Part shown: one piece after another, positions 1 through 62,176 of the stretch | Layout: the number at the start of each line of letters is the position of its first letter | Position numbering within the stretch: the first letter of the stretch is position 1 | Assembly: GCA_034508935.3 (NCBI GenBank) | Contig: CM067444.1 | Coordinates: 24,773,867-24,837,866 of the forward strand | Direction of reading: 5' to 3' | DNA from: Berghia stephanieae | Lineage: Eukaryota > Mollusca > Gastropoda > Nudibranchia > Aeolidiidae | DNA length: 64,000 bases | The notes under the pieces: model-generated | The model's input: only the letters and a program-made list of their open reading frames with translations | What the model was told of the DNA's origin: nothing | Databases searched by the model: none | Program-made: the position numbers and the translations under genes

Positions 1-234
1 TATTCCAAAGCCAACGTCCAATCGCCATGACAGTAAATATTCATTTTCTCCTCCTACCTTTAAATCTTATTTTATAAGATTAAGAGCAGGTATCATTATT
101 AATGAAACGATTCCATCTTTGTTGAAACTCTGCCTTTGGACACAACATTATAGTTGAATGTCTTTGACTAGAGCAAGAAAAGAATTACAAAACAAAAATA
201 CTTTCTTATGTTTTTTAATCCTTGCCTTATTCTT

Positions 235-845
235 ATTTCTATTTTCACCAGGCGTGGTCAAAGCTCATGGAAATTAAGGACCAGTTTTCATCTTGCCATG
301 TGACCCTACAAGATGTAGAAAGACACTGTCCGCATGACCTGGACCAACATCTCAAGCTTCAGCTCCAGGATAGTTTTTGTCAAGCTTTCTCTTTGGCCAA
401 TGAAAAGCTTGAGAAATATTCATCGACGGAAGGCCAACCAGGATGGAATTATTGAAGGAGATACCTTTCTTCAATCCTTGCAATTTAGTGTTCATTGCTG
501 ACTCTGATATTGATTCTTTGACCATTCCTGGTATTCATGAAGTACCTCGTGTAGAAGTACTTCGATATAAAGAGTCTCTTGGTCCAAGAGCAGTGTCGGC
601 ATCTGGAGGCATTCCACTTGATCTGACTGTTTTTTGGAACAGTGTTAGCTCAGATGTTCCCCATCTTGCTACGCTGGCAAAGAGATACATATACACCTGC
701 CTTAATTCTGCTGATGCTGAGAGGTCCTTCTCCATTTATAATCTTGTATTTTCAGACAGGAGAAGGCGGCTCAACGAAGCAAACTTAAAGGCTTTGGTGT
801 TCCTTTATTATAACAGTTTTATTTCCTATGAATATCTTGTTTAAT
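235..845 (+). pseudogene. hAT-superfamily transposase remnant, C-terminal part
   Basis: Two overlapping frames (222-455 and 443-844) together show a hAT transposase C-terminus. The second holds the dimerisation-domain signature: SADAERSFSIYNLVFSDRRR and then LNEANLKALVFLYYN. The first holds the adjoining helical region (KDQFSSCHVTLQDVERHCP). A frameshift near 440 separates them and no N-terminal part is seen, so it is a dead fragment of a plain DNA transposon. No terminal repeats are visible nearby. Confidence 0.85.
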
Positions 846-1261
<416 letters not shown>

Positions 1262-1267
1262 GAGGAC

Positions 1268-1513
1268 ACACCATGAACGGCACATAGTTGAGTCCTTGGA
1301 AAATACTCTTTACTCTCATTCAACATTGTAATATCGCCAAACAGGCATCACTTCTCATGCTAACAGAGAAAATTCTGCATTTTACACTTCATTACACTGA
1401 GAGAATGTGAGTAAAGAGCATTTTACAAGGACTCAACTATGTGCCGTTCATGGTGTGTCCCAAATCCTGGACTTTCCAATCCGAAGGTGAGTGGCATACC
1501 ACTGGACCACACA
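1268..1513. repeat. S1 SINE fragments in inverted arrangement
   Basis: A plus-strand piece (CACATAGTTGAGTCCTTGG, about 1278-1365) is followed by a minus-strand piece ending in the tRNA-like head (1365-1513). Two partial copies face each other. Confidence 0.6.
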
Positions 1514-1706
1514 TGAAATCAGACTGAGATGATGGGTGTCTTACAAAACAAACAAACAAACAAACAAAAAAATCCCCAAAAAAATCCAACCCACAAAAAA
1601 AACCCCAAAAAAAAACAACAACAACAAAAAAACAAACAAAAAACTGAAAAAAACCACCCATAATTTAAAAAAACAACAATTATTAAAAAACAAGAATATG
1701 GCTCAC

Positions 1707-24809
<23,103 letters not shown>

Positions 24810-24834
24810 CTCGATTTTCTTCCAGAAGCCTCAC

Positions 24835-26257
24835 CTGTAACATGAAAATTAAAACTGATATTTCGAATTTATCTATAGAATAGACATGAAGGTAATAATA
24901 ACTCCTTCTGCATCTATTCTGAATCATCACCATCCAAGTTGCCATTATTATCTTCTACTTCTACCTTACGATACATTTAAAGTGCTGCGGTGTCCTCAAA
25001 AATGAATGAATGTCAATTGAAACTAAAATCAAGAAGTCTGTTAGGTCATTAGATTGAATTTTGTTCCAGAAAGACAATAAACTTGCTTTTACTTATTAAA
25101 TGGTACTCTATCTAATGGCAGATTACTCCACATAGATCTAAATTTAGTCAAAGCTCCAACGACTCAGGAGTTTATAAATAAAAAAAAAAGAGAAAGAAAA
25201 AAAGAAGAAACAAGCGAAACATCTGCATGGACTTGAACCAGGTTCATTTGTAAGTAGGCGTAGGCTCTACAAACTGAGCAACTGGAGCAACATGTTCGGT
25301 GAACACAGATTCATTTCAATATCCTATGTAATTGTATTGACTCCAAACAGTGTCGGAAGATCCAACAATACTCCATCACAATGACCTGGAAATTATTTTT
25401 CTTGATCTTGAAGCATATCTTTTTACTGCCATGTCAACAAAACTCAGTGCTTGTCATTCGAGGCGTTGCAGCATACATTTTTACGAAAAAAATACATGGT
25501 GATAAAAAAGGCGTGTTTTAAATTTTAATTTTAACATTGATCATGACTATCTATGAACAAAGCCCAGTACTCCAGTCCACAGCCAATGACACGATGTTAT
25601 TCTAAGTAATACGTTGAATGTGAAGTATAAAGTACTCATACAAAATAAAAACAAATCCTAAATATTATTACAAGTTCACTTGTAGTAAGAGGTACGAGAA
25701 GTCTCCGTGGTCCGTAGAGTAGATAGCGGCTGTGTTTGTCGACGAAGTTGAAGTCAAGCAAGCTTGATTAAACATTGCGGCTAATTATACCAAGTTATGC
25801 TAATTCTACCAACCAAAAACATGTAATCTCATTTATCATTTTACATCAAAACATCATCGAACCACTGGAAAACAAACCTATTTTGTGTTTCCATGACTGA
25901 AGTAAAATACTCCTTCAGTTGAGTAAAGAGAAAAATAGAGGCAATACTCGTCGCTGCTTTTCCGTCGCTAGGGAAGTATAGGATCGCAGCAAATAATATT
26001 TTTGGAAGAAAAAATAATTCAGCGAGCAACAGATATATTTTTGTAATAATCACATTAAAAAAATACTCACTAAGATTCAATATCAAGTTTATGTACAAAC
26101 CAAATAAATAAGATTGTAAATATTCATTAACTTCTTTTGTGACCCTTGACCCCACGAGTGATTGCGTTGAGGATTTGCTTGCTGACATTCATGTGGAAGT
26201 AAGACTCTCTCTCTCTCTACACTCTAGTCAAGCTGTTGATCACCATTTGTCGAAAAC
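24835..26257. promoter_or_regulatory. Divergent intergenic region between AK9 and HGD
   Basis: The two start codons face away from each other, 1,449 bp apart. No repeat family is recognised over most of this stretch, unlike the rest of the window. A CT-rich stretch at 26206-26222 lies just before the HGD start. I see no certain TATA box. An unplaced AK9 5' exon probably lies here. Confidence 0.4.
26080..26188 (-). CDS. Possible short coding exon facing away from HGD, unrecognised
   Basis: An ATG at 26188 opens a frame beginning MSASKSSTQSLVGSRVTKEV and then NEYLQSYLFGLYIN, followed near 26070 by a GTGAGT donor. It begins only 70 bp from the HGD ATG. I recognise no family. It could be an AK9 5' leader exon, a small gene or chance. 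Confidence 0.2.
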
Positions 26258-53098
<26,841 letters not shown>

Positions 53099-53798
53099 AG
53101 TGAGTTGGTCTGGGTACAATACGTGGATCAATGAGAACATTTTTGTCGTCGTCGTCGTCGTTGTTGTTGTCATCGTTGTTGTTGTTGTGTGGTTTTTGTT
53201 GTTGTTTTTGTTTGTTTTGTTGTTATTGTTGTTTATTGTTGTTTTGTTTGTTTTGTTGTTGTTGTTTGTTGTTTTGTTGTTGATTTTGTTTTTTGACGTT
53301 ATTGTTGCTGTTGTTGTTGTTATTGTTTGTTTTGTTGTTGTTTTGATAAATTGAAAGTTGTTGGAACAGATTTTTATTCAAATGAATATCATGTGATGTA
53401 TTTGTTTGTGACTTATAAACTCAAAAGGGTATTATGTTTTTGTAAACAAGATTTTGCATACGTTTTTTTTTTTACTATTATGTATTCACTATGTAATTTT
53501 ATCATTGAAAACCTCTGCGATGAATTAGATAATTTATTTTTGTCATCGAATCTAATGCGATCAGTAATATACACGACTTCTCAACACAGAAATTCCAGAA
53601 ACGGTTGTACTTGGAAACATTTATTTATTTTGTTATCTCTAATTTATTTTTACCTCATCAAGTCGTTGAGATTCAGAATAGATTCAGTATATTGAGAAAA
53701 TTTTTAAAAAAAAACAAACGTTTCACGTAAAAAACATATTTTTGTATTTTTGTGACCCCCTGCATGAACGTGAGAAGCCATGTTTTCTTGGAAGATGA
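53099..53798 (+). other. HGD 3' flank / probable 3' UTR with GTT-rich tract
   Basis: A 200-bp GTT-rich tract (53146-53345) follows the stop, then AT-rich sequence. No AATAAA is seen before 53799; the first one (near 53976) lies inside the FB1 element. Confidence 0.45.
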
Positions 53799-54059
53799 AT
53801 AGGATTCAACAGTTGTGACGTCACTTCCCTCGTAATGACGCAAGTAACTTAGTAACTGGTTCTAAACTATCGGAACAATGTATCCAGAGGAGAACAATAT
53901 TATAAATCTGATCATGTTTTGACTTTTATACATTCTGATCACATGACATGTGAAAATGTTCTAGCCAGCATGAAGAATAAAAAGTACCAATTTTCTTTAT
54001 TTAGAACCAAACTGCTCGTTGCTTGGACAGACGTGACATCAGACTATTGAATCCTATTA
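53799..54059. mobile_element. FB1 inverted-repeat element, single form
   Basis: Ends ATAGGATTCAACAGTTGTGA and inverted AGACTATTGAATCCTATTA; internal TAGTAACTGGTTCTAAACTA and TTCTAGCCAGCATGAAGAAT. Confidence 0.8.
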
Positions 54060-54249
54060 CTGTCATATTTCCTTAACTAAATTCTAAATGTTTGAATATT
54101 TTAAGTATATAAAAATAATTTTGTACTTCATCTGATCCCGATTCTTTTCTGCTAATTTTATTTTCTACTTTCTTACCGCAATCGTTTTAAAATGTGAGGT
54201 GTGAGGTTCATGCTTCCTTCAAAGTGATGCCACTAAGCTTTTATAAGCT

Positions 54250-54520
54250 GTAGACTAAAAAGTAATAAACAAAAAATGAATTTAACAGCTTCAAAAAAAC
54301 AACAAAATACCAAACACAGAAGATTTCGGACTCAAAATCCTTCTTCAACCAACAGCAAAAGCAGTAAAAACATTTTTAGTAATGTATTTATGTTTGCATT
54401 GGTTTTTTGGGTTTTTTTTTTTTCTCGTTAGCTGAAGTAAGGTTGCAACTCCGAAACGTTGTATGTTTGGTATTTATTTCTTTTATTTTTGAAACTGTTA
54501 TATTCAATTTTGTTTATTAC
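54250..54520. mobile_element. FB2 foldback with GAAACGTT motif
   Basis: AACAGCTTCAAAAAAACAAC and CAAAATCCTTCTTCAACCAA on the left; TAGCTGAAGTAAGGTTGCAA and CTCCGAAACGTTG on the right. Confidence 0.72.
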
Positions 54521-54699
54521 AGGGTCATGCTTCTGACCAGAGATTTGCATAACAACAATGTTTGATTATAGCCGCTTATTCTATAAAGTAGGTACAGCCG
54601 GTTGTTGAAGTAATATGAAGTCATTGTTATTTAGTATATTTGGTGAATATAGACCATGCTTTATGCAGATTTAGTAATAAATAACAATGTGAAATTGAA

Positions 54700-54818
54700 T
54701 GGAAGCTTCAATTTGATAAACGAAAGCTGATAATGCAGACGTTTCGGGTTCCCCCTTTATCAGCAAAAACATGATGAATAAAATACTACAGACGAATGAG
54801 AGATGTAAGAATGGCGTG

Positions 54819-54900
<82 letters not shown>

Positions 54901-54975
54901 GATGGGACAAGGAATCGTATGCTCCTTTTATTCATTTTGGTTTGTTTATAAAGGGGTTTCCTGAAACGTCATGTT
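54700..54975. mobile_element. FB2 foldback with (TA)n centre
   Basis: GATAATGCAGACGTTTCGGG on the left; AAAGGGGTTTCCTGAAACGT on the right; 54825-54898 is TA repeat. Confidence 0.72.
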
Positions 54976-55160
54976 ATTTAAAAAAAAATTAATTTGAAGC
55001 ATATAATAAATTTCACATTACTATTAATTTCTTTGAGATTCAAGCAGCAACATTTACATTACACAGATTCAGTATTAGTACTTTTGTATTGTAACACGCC
55101 CAGTCCCACTCAGCATTATAAATAGATTTTGGCGTGTGTGCGAATTAGTACGTTTGATAA

Positions 55161-55669
55161 CCTTCAACAGTCGTGACGTCACTTACCTCGTATTGACGCA
55201 TAATAACTTAGTAACTGGTTCTAAACTATCGGAACAATAAAGGACGCCCTTATGAAATACTTCTCCGACGAGCATAATAAAAGTGTATCCAGAGGAGAAA
55301 AGCATTATATATCTGATCATGCTTTGACTTTTATACATTATGATCACATGGCATGTGAAAAAGTTCTAGCCAGCAATAGTATGATGTCACGTCCCCCCAA
55401 CAACGAGCAGCTTGGTTCTAAACAAAGAAAATCAGTACTTTTTATTCTTCATGCCGGATAGAACTTTTTCACATGTCATGTGATCAGAATGTATATAAGT
55501 CAAAACATGATCAGATTTATAATGGTTTTCTCCTCTTGATACACTTGTATGCTCGTCGGAGAAGTATTTCATAAGGACGTCCGCCATTGTTCCGATAGTT
55601 TAGAACCAGTTACTAAGTTCTATGCGTCATTACGAGGGAAGTGACGTCAAGATTGTTGAACCCTATTAG
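55161..55669. mobile_element. FB1 inverted dimer, about 230-bp arms
   Basis: The left arm matches the left part of the FB1 copy at 53799. The right arm is its inverse from ATGCCGGATAGAACTTTTTC to AAGATTGTTGAACCCTATTA. The spacer holds CAACGAGCAGCTTGGTTCTA, the right part of FB1. Confidence 0.85.
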
Positions 55670-55867
55670 CGGGATATAATATTATGAATGTTGTTATTTC
55701 ATTACACAGTAGAATGCTGCATACCCGAGTTCTCATTCACGTGCCACTTCATGTTATCCTGTAGGTTCTACTGCACCGATATCTCGCCCTGTCTCGCTTT
55801 ATATGTGACAAAGTCAGAAACCATTATCCTGTGCCATAATATTTCATTCATATAATGGGATGCAGAA

Positions 55868-56450
55868 ATCGTGATGTCAAACCACCTTTTTCGGTTCCAA
55901 ACTCACTGGAAGTAACCACTGCATACATAATGAAAAGGTTTTCTACATATTGAATCATAAGGTCGCCTATTTATTTTAATAGTAGGATGTATAAGCCGAT
56001 ATTTTTAAATTTTAAAATAATTATGGCCTCCCCTCATGACATCATAAGATATCGTCGCCTAGGCATTCCACGAAGGAATATAGATAGTTCATCAAACAAG
56101 ATGTCTGATGTTAACAGGAATCACCTACATTGTCCAAATGAGAAAATTGAGGGTCAATAATTTTTCCCAAGGAAAAAAACGAAAGTGCCTGAAGCACGAG
56201 GCTCGAACCGCGACCTTCCTGGTCACAGTGCAAGTCTTTTGATTACGGGGCGTAAAAGGACGAAGGTGGGTGATCTTTATTGGCGACCAATATTTATTTA
56301 GGCTAGAAAAAAAAAAAGAAGAGATGCGATCACTCTGAAACCAAAAGACCAGTAACACAATATATATGTCCAGTCCTCCTGACGACTGATTTCACACTTC
56401 CAAGGAGATTGGAACCAGTATTTTGACATCACACTGCTGTTCCGAAAGAC
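55868..56450. mobile_element. M2 MITE split by an S4 SINE
   Basis: Left TCGGTTCCAAACTCACTGGA; right CACTTCCAAGGAGATTGGAA. The S4 occupies 56022-56252. Confidence 0.75.
56022..56252 (-). repeat. S4 SINE inside M2
   Basis: GGCCTCCCCTCATGACATCA, AGGCATTCCACGAAGGAATA, and an inverted head with CGAACCGCGACC. Confidence 0.72.
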
Positions 56451-56739
56451 GTGAAAAACATTCCATTGGTGTTAAAAACATACACGTTAATTTTGGAATA
56501 AATACCGCTGTAAACTGAGTGCATTCGTTTTCTTCTCCGGTCCGTCTTGCCCTCCATTTTGACATTTATCTCAGTCAGTCTCCTGTTTTGTCATAGCAAA
56601 GTGAGTGCAACTCACTCGTTGCCGAACTGAACAGAAACCAAATGCGAACGTTTTATCTCGAACGTTTTATTTCAATGTCCTACCAACAAAGTGAAACAAC
56701 GCAAGGAGTTTCTATGTTATTGTTTTTAGAACTCCTTTA

Positions 56740-56860
56740 GATGATCAATTCTCACTAAATAAATAATGTTTGGATAGTAATATAAACGTTTTAGGTTACA
56801 CGGAGTTTTGTTTGCTGGTATGTTCCATGTGTTTGTTGTGAGTAAATTACTGAAATGTAT
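56740..56860 (-). repeat. R1 repeat, degraded
   Basis: TCAATTCTCACTAAATAAAT to GTTGTGAGTAAATTACTG. Confidence 0.55.
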
Positions 56861-57237
56861 AGCGTCTATGACACTCTAATTGTTCACGAACAGGGAGGAA
56901 ATTGAATGCACTCAGTTTATAGCATAATTCCATTAAATTAAACTATATGACATTTCAGCTCAGATCTTTAAATCGAATTTCCTGTCATAAACTCAGCTCA
57001 GATATCCACTTCTATTTTGATTTATCTGATATTCCATAATTTGTTGTTGTTGATTTTCTTCAATATAATTCTCATTCCATTTAATTTTTTTTTTTTTTTT
57101 GTTGTTGTTTTTTTGTGTGAGATACCTAAACAGTATTTTGAATCTATTTTCTATTATTGCTGAATATCATGTTAATGAAATTTCGATGCCATGCCTCGTC
57201 ATTCCTGGATAAACCCTTACTGTTTAAAAAGAGATGC

Positions 57238-57548
57238 CTGAATGAGCCAATAAGGTGAAGAGAAAAATAAAGTGAGTAAATGTGACTCATGTAACATAGA
57301 ACAATACAAAACAAACAACGCCAGACATTCGTCAGGAGACAAACAACAAAACACAAAAATATATGGTGACAAAAAAAAAAAATCACAACTGTTCCACATT
57401 TGAAAAAATATGATTTTTTTTTTGTAACAATATAGTTTTGTATCTTGTTTATCTCCTGACGAAGGTCAAGGGTCGAAACGTTGTTTGTTAAATTGTATTG
57501 TTCTATTTTATATGAGTCACATTTACTCACTTTATTTTTCTCTTCATC
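57238..57548. mobile_element. FB2 foldback, sister of 28885
   Basis: AAATAAAGTGAGTAAATGTG against CACATTTACTCACTTTATTT; the right arm carries CCTGACGAAGGTCAAGGGTC then GAAACGTTG. Confidence 0.83.
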
Positions 57549-57639
57549 TTACGATTTATTTGCCATTGTCTCCGACTTGAAAACTCATAAATTTTTAAAA
57601 ATATTTTGGGCGCTACATTGCTATATAATTTTTTAAAGT

Positions 57640-57768
57640 GATACCAAGCTGCTAGAAGCCATGGACTGTAAAAAAAAAGTTTTAAAAAATATTTTAAAAA
57701 ATGAACGTAACAGCCTCAAAATAGAACAAAATATCAAACACGGAACGTTCCGGGCTCGAAACAGGAGG
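57640..57768. repeat. FB2 left arm joined to GGA/GAA repeat
   Basis: ACCAAGCTGCTAGAAGCCAT and AACACGGAACGTTCCGGGCT; the right arm is replaced by the purine tract. Confidence 0.6.
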
Positions 57769-57973
57769 AGGAGGAGGAGGAGGAGGAGGAGGAGGAGGCG
57801 GAGGAGGAGGAGGAGGAAAAAGAATAGGAAGAAGAAGAAGAAGAAGAAGAAGAAGAAGAAGAAGAAGAAGAAGAAGAAGAAGAAGAAGAAGAAGAAGAAG
57901 AAGAAGAAGAAGAAGAAGAAGAAGAAGAAGAAGGAGGAGGAGGAAGAGGAAGAAAAAGAAAAGGGGGAGGAAG
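57763..57973. repeat. (GGA)n and (GAA)n purine tract, about 210 bp
   Basis: About 55 bp of GGA, then about 115 bp of GAA, then mixed purines. Confidence 0.97.
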
Positions 57974-57979
57974 AGGTCT

Positions 57980-58250
57980 TATCTGATTATTAAATATATA
58001 TTACAACTATAAGCCGATCTGAAAGATGTTTTGTTTATTTAAAACATATACATTTCCCTTTGTTTATTCATTTACAGGTTTTGTTGGTTTTCATTTAATT
58101 AAGAATTGAATATACAGAATTATTTTGTTGATAATTTGAAAATCATATAGAAATGCATGTATTATTTTTCCTTTGTGAAATAAAGGCACTCATTGGATGA
58201 TGTATTTTTGTTTCTGTCAGTACATTCATACTTCATGTTCTTTGACATAC
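57980..58250. other. AT-rich sequence, nothing recognised
   Basis: No repeat family or coding signal seen. Confidence 0.4.
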
Positions 58251-58868
58251 TGGGTGGGGATCCTGACCTCCCATAGCGGGCAGGGAGGTACATACTGTGT
58301 CTTCTATCCCCTTATATCTGTTTTCCAACTTGCTTTCGGTGGGGTTCCCTACCTCCACAGTGGGCAGGGAGGTACATACTGTGTCTTCTATCCCCTTTAG
58401 GCTGTTTTCCAACATGCTTTCTGTCTTTGTCTTGGTATGAGGTTGCTTGGTTTTTTCCTGGCCCTGGTCGGATGTCCTGACTGAGAGGGAAACAGTCAAA
58501 TGTATTATAGTTAGTTTTGGGAGATGATATTTTTTCCTTGTAAATCATCTCTGTTATGAACTGTATTATGTTTGTTTACGTGTTATATATAATTTGTAAA
58601 CATTTGAGTGTGTTCCTCTTAGTGGGGGCCTGTGCTTGTGTCTGGATGAGACTTTTAGGTGATCTCAAACGAAGTACTTTGATAGTTTGCTCTTGGAATC
58701 TACATCTGTTTCCTATTTGAACCAATTCCCTTTGTCTTACCTTTTCTTGGGTGCTTTAATTGTCATTCTAGAACTTTTTACTTTCCCATTTTCTTCCTTT
58801 TTACTGGCGCTGATATGACCTTAGTGTGTTGCAAGCGCCGTAAAACCCTTAAAAACAAACAAAACAAA
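58251..58868 (+). repeat. S2 retroposons: a 5' fragment followed by a full copy
   Basis: The head TCCCATAGCGGGCAGGGAGG at 58270 recurs as TCCACAGTGGGCAGGGAGGT at 58354. The 3' end GTTGCAAGCGCCGTAAAACC runs to an A-rich tail at 58868. Confidence 0.82.
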
Positions 58869-59314
58869 CAACTTGCTTTCTGTCTTTGTCTCGGAATGAG
58901 ATTACTTGGTTTTGTCCTGGCGCTGGCCGGAGTCCTAGCTGGGAGGGAAACAGTCAAATGCATAGTTATTGTTTTGGGAATGATATTTTTGTCCATGTAA
59001 ATCATCTCTCTGTTATGTATTATTATTATTATTTTGAATGTATAATGTAAGCATTTGAGTGTGTTCCTCTTTGTTGGATTTTGTGCTTGTGTCTGGATGA
59101 GACTTGTATGTGATTTCAAACTGAGTACATTGGTGGTATGCTCTTGGAATCTACATCTGATCCCTATTTGTTCCCAGTTCCCCTTTGTCTTACTTTTTCT
59201 TGGGTGCTTTAATTGTAACTCTAGAACTTTTTACTATCCCATTTTCTTCCTTTTTACTGGCGCTGATATAACCTAAATGTGTTGCAAGCGCCGTAAAACC
59301 CTTAAAAACAAAAC
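58869..59314 (+). repeat. S2 retroposon, 5'-truncated, joined tail to body
   Basis: It begins at ACTTGCTTTCTGTCTTTGTC directly after the previous tail and ends in GCAAGCGCCGTAAAACCC. Confidence 0.82.
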
Positions 59315-59396
59315 AAGTCTTTGACATAATATATTGTGTGTGGGGGTGAGGGGAGGGGGGGGGGATGTTCGTTTTTGGGTCTTAATATTATTAACA

Positions 59397-59715
59397 CGCG
59401 GCTATGTAGTCTTGTGGTATGACACTCGCCTTCGGATCGGAAGGTCTTGGGGTTCGAGTCCCGTTCTGAGTGGCGCGTAGTTGAGTACCTGGAAAAGACT
59501 CTTTACTCACATTATCTCACCGTATTCGTGTGTAAAATGAGTACCTGGTCATTAACAGCTTGGTCTCTGTCGGAAAAAAAAATTGTAATATCGCCTAACA
59601 GGCGTCATGTCTCGTCCTACATGTTACGTATTGCTGTTAGCTAGGGACCCCTTGTAAAGCGCTTTTAGCACATTTAGTGGATATTGTGCTGTATAAAAGC
59701 TCGAGTTAAAAAAAA
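59397..59715 (+). repeat. S1 SINE, near full length
   Basis: GCGGCTATGTAGTCTTGTGG, B box GGTTCGAGTCCCG, tail TTGTAAAGCGCTTTTAGCAC and GTGCTGTATAAAAGCTC. Confidence 0.86.
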
Positions 59716-59811
59716 ATTCGTCATCATCCTCTACCTATTTTGAGTGAAGATCCCCTCAAAGCGGAAGAGCGTCTATCCCGTGGACTAGACGTTCAAGAAA
59801 CAAAACTCACG

Positions 59812-60345
59812 GGGTAGGGTTCCCGATCTCCCATAGTGGGCAGGGAGGTACTTGTGTCTTCTATCCGCCCGTATCTGTTTTTCAATTGCTTTCCGTCTTT
59901 GTCTTGGAATGAGATTACTTAGCTTTGCCCTGATCCTGGCCGGAGTCCTTGGCTGAGAGGGAAACAGTTGAATGCATAGTTATGGTTTTGGGAGATGACA
60001 TTTTTTTCCCTTATAAATCATCTGTTATCTAGTTATTTTTTTCTTTTTAACATGTGATTTGTAAACATTTGAGTTTATTCCTCTTAGTGGGATCTTGTGC
60101 TGGCGTCTGGCCGAAACATTTAGGTGAATTCAAACTTAAGTGCACTGATAGTGTGCTCTTGGAATCTATACTGTTTCCTATTTGAACTATTTCTCTATTT
60201 GTCTTATTTACTCTTGGGCGATTATTTATTCTTGGGTAATTCTAGAACTTTTTATTTCCCATTTTCTTCCTTTTTACTGCCGTGATATGACCTAAATATG
60301 TTGCAAGCGCCGTAAAACCCTTAAAAACAAATCAAACAAACAATT
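59812..60345 (+). repeat. S2 retroposon, full length, diverged
   Basis: GGGTTCCCGATCTCCCATAG to GTTGCAAGCGCCGTAAAACC and an AAACAAATC tail. Confidence 0.8.
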
Positions 60346-60374
60346 TTAGTCAAATTATTATACATTCAGCTCAA

Positions 60375-60915
60375 AACTCCGGGTGGGGATCCTGACCTCC
60401 CATAGCGGGCAGGGAGGTACATACTATGTCTTCTATCCCCCTATGTCTGTTTTCCAACATGCTTTCTGTCTTTGTCTTGGAATGAGATTACTTGGTTTTG
60501 TCCTGGCCCAGGCCGGATACCTTGGCTGGGAGGGAAATAGTCAAATGTATAGTTAGTTTTGGAAGATGATATTTTTTTCCTTGTAAATCATCTCTCTGTT
60601 ATGCACTCTATTATGTTTTAGTTATGTATTATATATGATTTGTAAACATTTGAGTGTATTCCTCTTAGTGGGGACCTGTGCTTGTGTCTGGATGAGACTT
60701 TTAGGTGATCTCAATTTAAGTACACTGATAGTGTGCTCTTGGAATCTACATAATCTGTTCTCTTTTGAACCAATTCCCCTTTGTCTGCCTTATTCTTGGA
60801 TGCTTTAATTGTAATTCTAGAACTTTTTACTATCCCATTTTTTCCCTTTTTACTGGCGCTGATATGACCTTAATGTATTGCAAGCGCCGTAAAACCCTCA
60901 AAAACAAAACAAACA
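60375..60915 (+). repeat. S2 retroposon, full length
   Basis: CCGGGTGGGGATCCTGACCT to ATTGCAAGCGCCGTAAAACC and an AAACAAAACAAAC tail. Confidence 0.83.
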
Positions 60916-61061
60916 GCTTAAAACTAATTTTCTACTTCCGATTCACTCCGACTTAATGCCGTTTTGAGATAACAGAGAACAATAGAGTGATGTAAAATAC
61001 GGGTTCCAATCTCATTAGAAGTGTGAAACCAGTTCCCCGGAGGACTCTGAATACATACCAT

Positions 61062-61350
61062 GTGCGGCTATGTGGTCTAGTGGTATGACACTCGCTTTCG
61101 GATCAGAAGGTTCTAGGTTCGAGCCACGCTCGGCACATAGTTATGTCCTTGGAGAAAGCTATTTATTCACATTCTCTCACTGTACTCAGGTGTAAAATGA
61201 GTACCTGGCCGTTATTAGCGTTTCTCTGTTCAAAAAAAATGTCCATGTCCCGTCCTAAATGTTATATGTTACTGTTGATCAGGGACCTCTTGTAAAGCGC
61301 TTTGAGCACATTTAGTGGATATTGCTCTATATAAAAGCTCAATTTTAAAA
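61062..61350 (+). repeat. S1 SINE inside M2
   Basis: GCGGCTATGTGGTCTAGTGG, B box GGTTCGAGCCACG, tail TTGTAAAGCGCTTTGAGCAC. Confidence 0.86.
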
Positions 61351-61533
61351 AATTGACATTCTAGTATCAGAGTGACGGTATATATATTTATTTTCTATTC
61401 TAAATAATATATGCTGGTTGCCAATAAAGATCACACAACCTCACTTCTTTACGTCCCGTATACCGAAGAATCGGCCTATACACCCTGCCACTAAAATAGT
61501 TATACCGCTTTATGATTCAATAAAAAAAAATAG

Positions 61534-61815
61534 AGCTTTTATATAGCGCAATATCCACTTAATGTGCTCAAAGCGCTTTACAATGGGTCTCTGACCAACA
61601 GCAACACGTAACAATTAGAACGAGACATAACGCCTGTTAGGCGATAATATTACATTTTTTTCCCGACAGACAACGCTGTTGACGGCCAGGTACTCATTTT
61701 ACACCTGAGTACGGTGAAAGAATGTGAGTAAAGAGTCTTTTCAAAGGACTCAACTATGCGCCGAGCGAGGCTCGAACCCAGGACCTTCCGATCCGAAAGC
61801 GAGTGTCCTAACCTA
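61534..61815 (-). repeat. S1 SINE inside M2, inverted
   Basis: TTTTATATAGCGCAATATCC, GGCGATAATATTACATTTTT, inverted B box GGCTCGAACCCAGGACC. Confidence 0.85.
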
Positions 61816-62176
61816 TTCAGTGTTAGCCCCTCCGGAGGAATAGTTACACAGTTCCAATGAGTTTTGAACCGGAACAGAGGAATATATGACGTCATGACTT
61901 CTGTTTGACCATTTGTCACATGATATACACTATGCAAGGCTGACATGTCATGATATCCAGCCCCGGGTTAATTGATACAGTGGTATCTGCCAGGTGGAGT
62001 TGTCGTACCAGTAAGGTCACGGGTAAGAGCCCCCCATCGCCACCGCGAAGTTTTTATTCTCTGTTGTCTTCTGGCACTTTCCTACTCACTTCATTTTTTG
62101 TGTTATTATCTGTTTATAACCACGGCCTTCTAGAATATAACAGAGCTTGCTTTAAAAAAAAAAAAAAACAACAACA

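Larger units (their letters stand above)
60980..61905. mobile_element. M2 MITE carrying two S1 SINEs
   Basis: M2 parts at about 60980-61061, 61351-61533 and 61816-61905: GGGTTCCAATCTCATTAGAA, CACACAACCTCACTTCTTTA, GTTCCAATGAGTTTTGAACC. The gaps hold S1 copies in opposite orientation. Confidence 0.8.

Noticed and set aside
57661-57993. Poly-Arg/Lys frame
   Set aside because: Translation of the GGA and GAA tract.
58233-58548. Minus-strand frames with repeated GIEDTVCTSLP
   Set aside because: They are antisense to S2 retroposons and recur wherever S2 lies.
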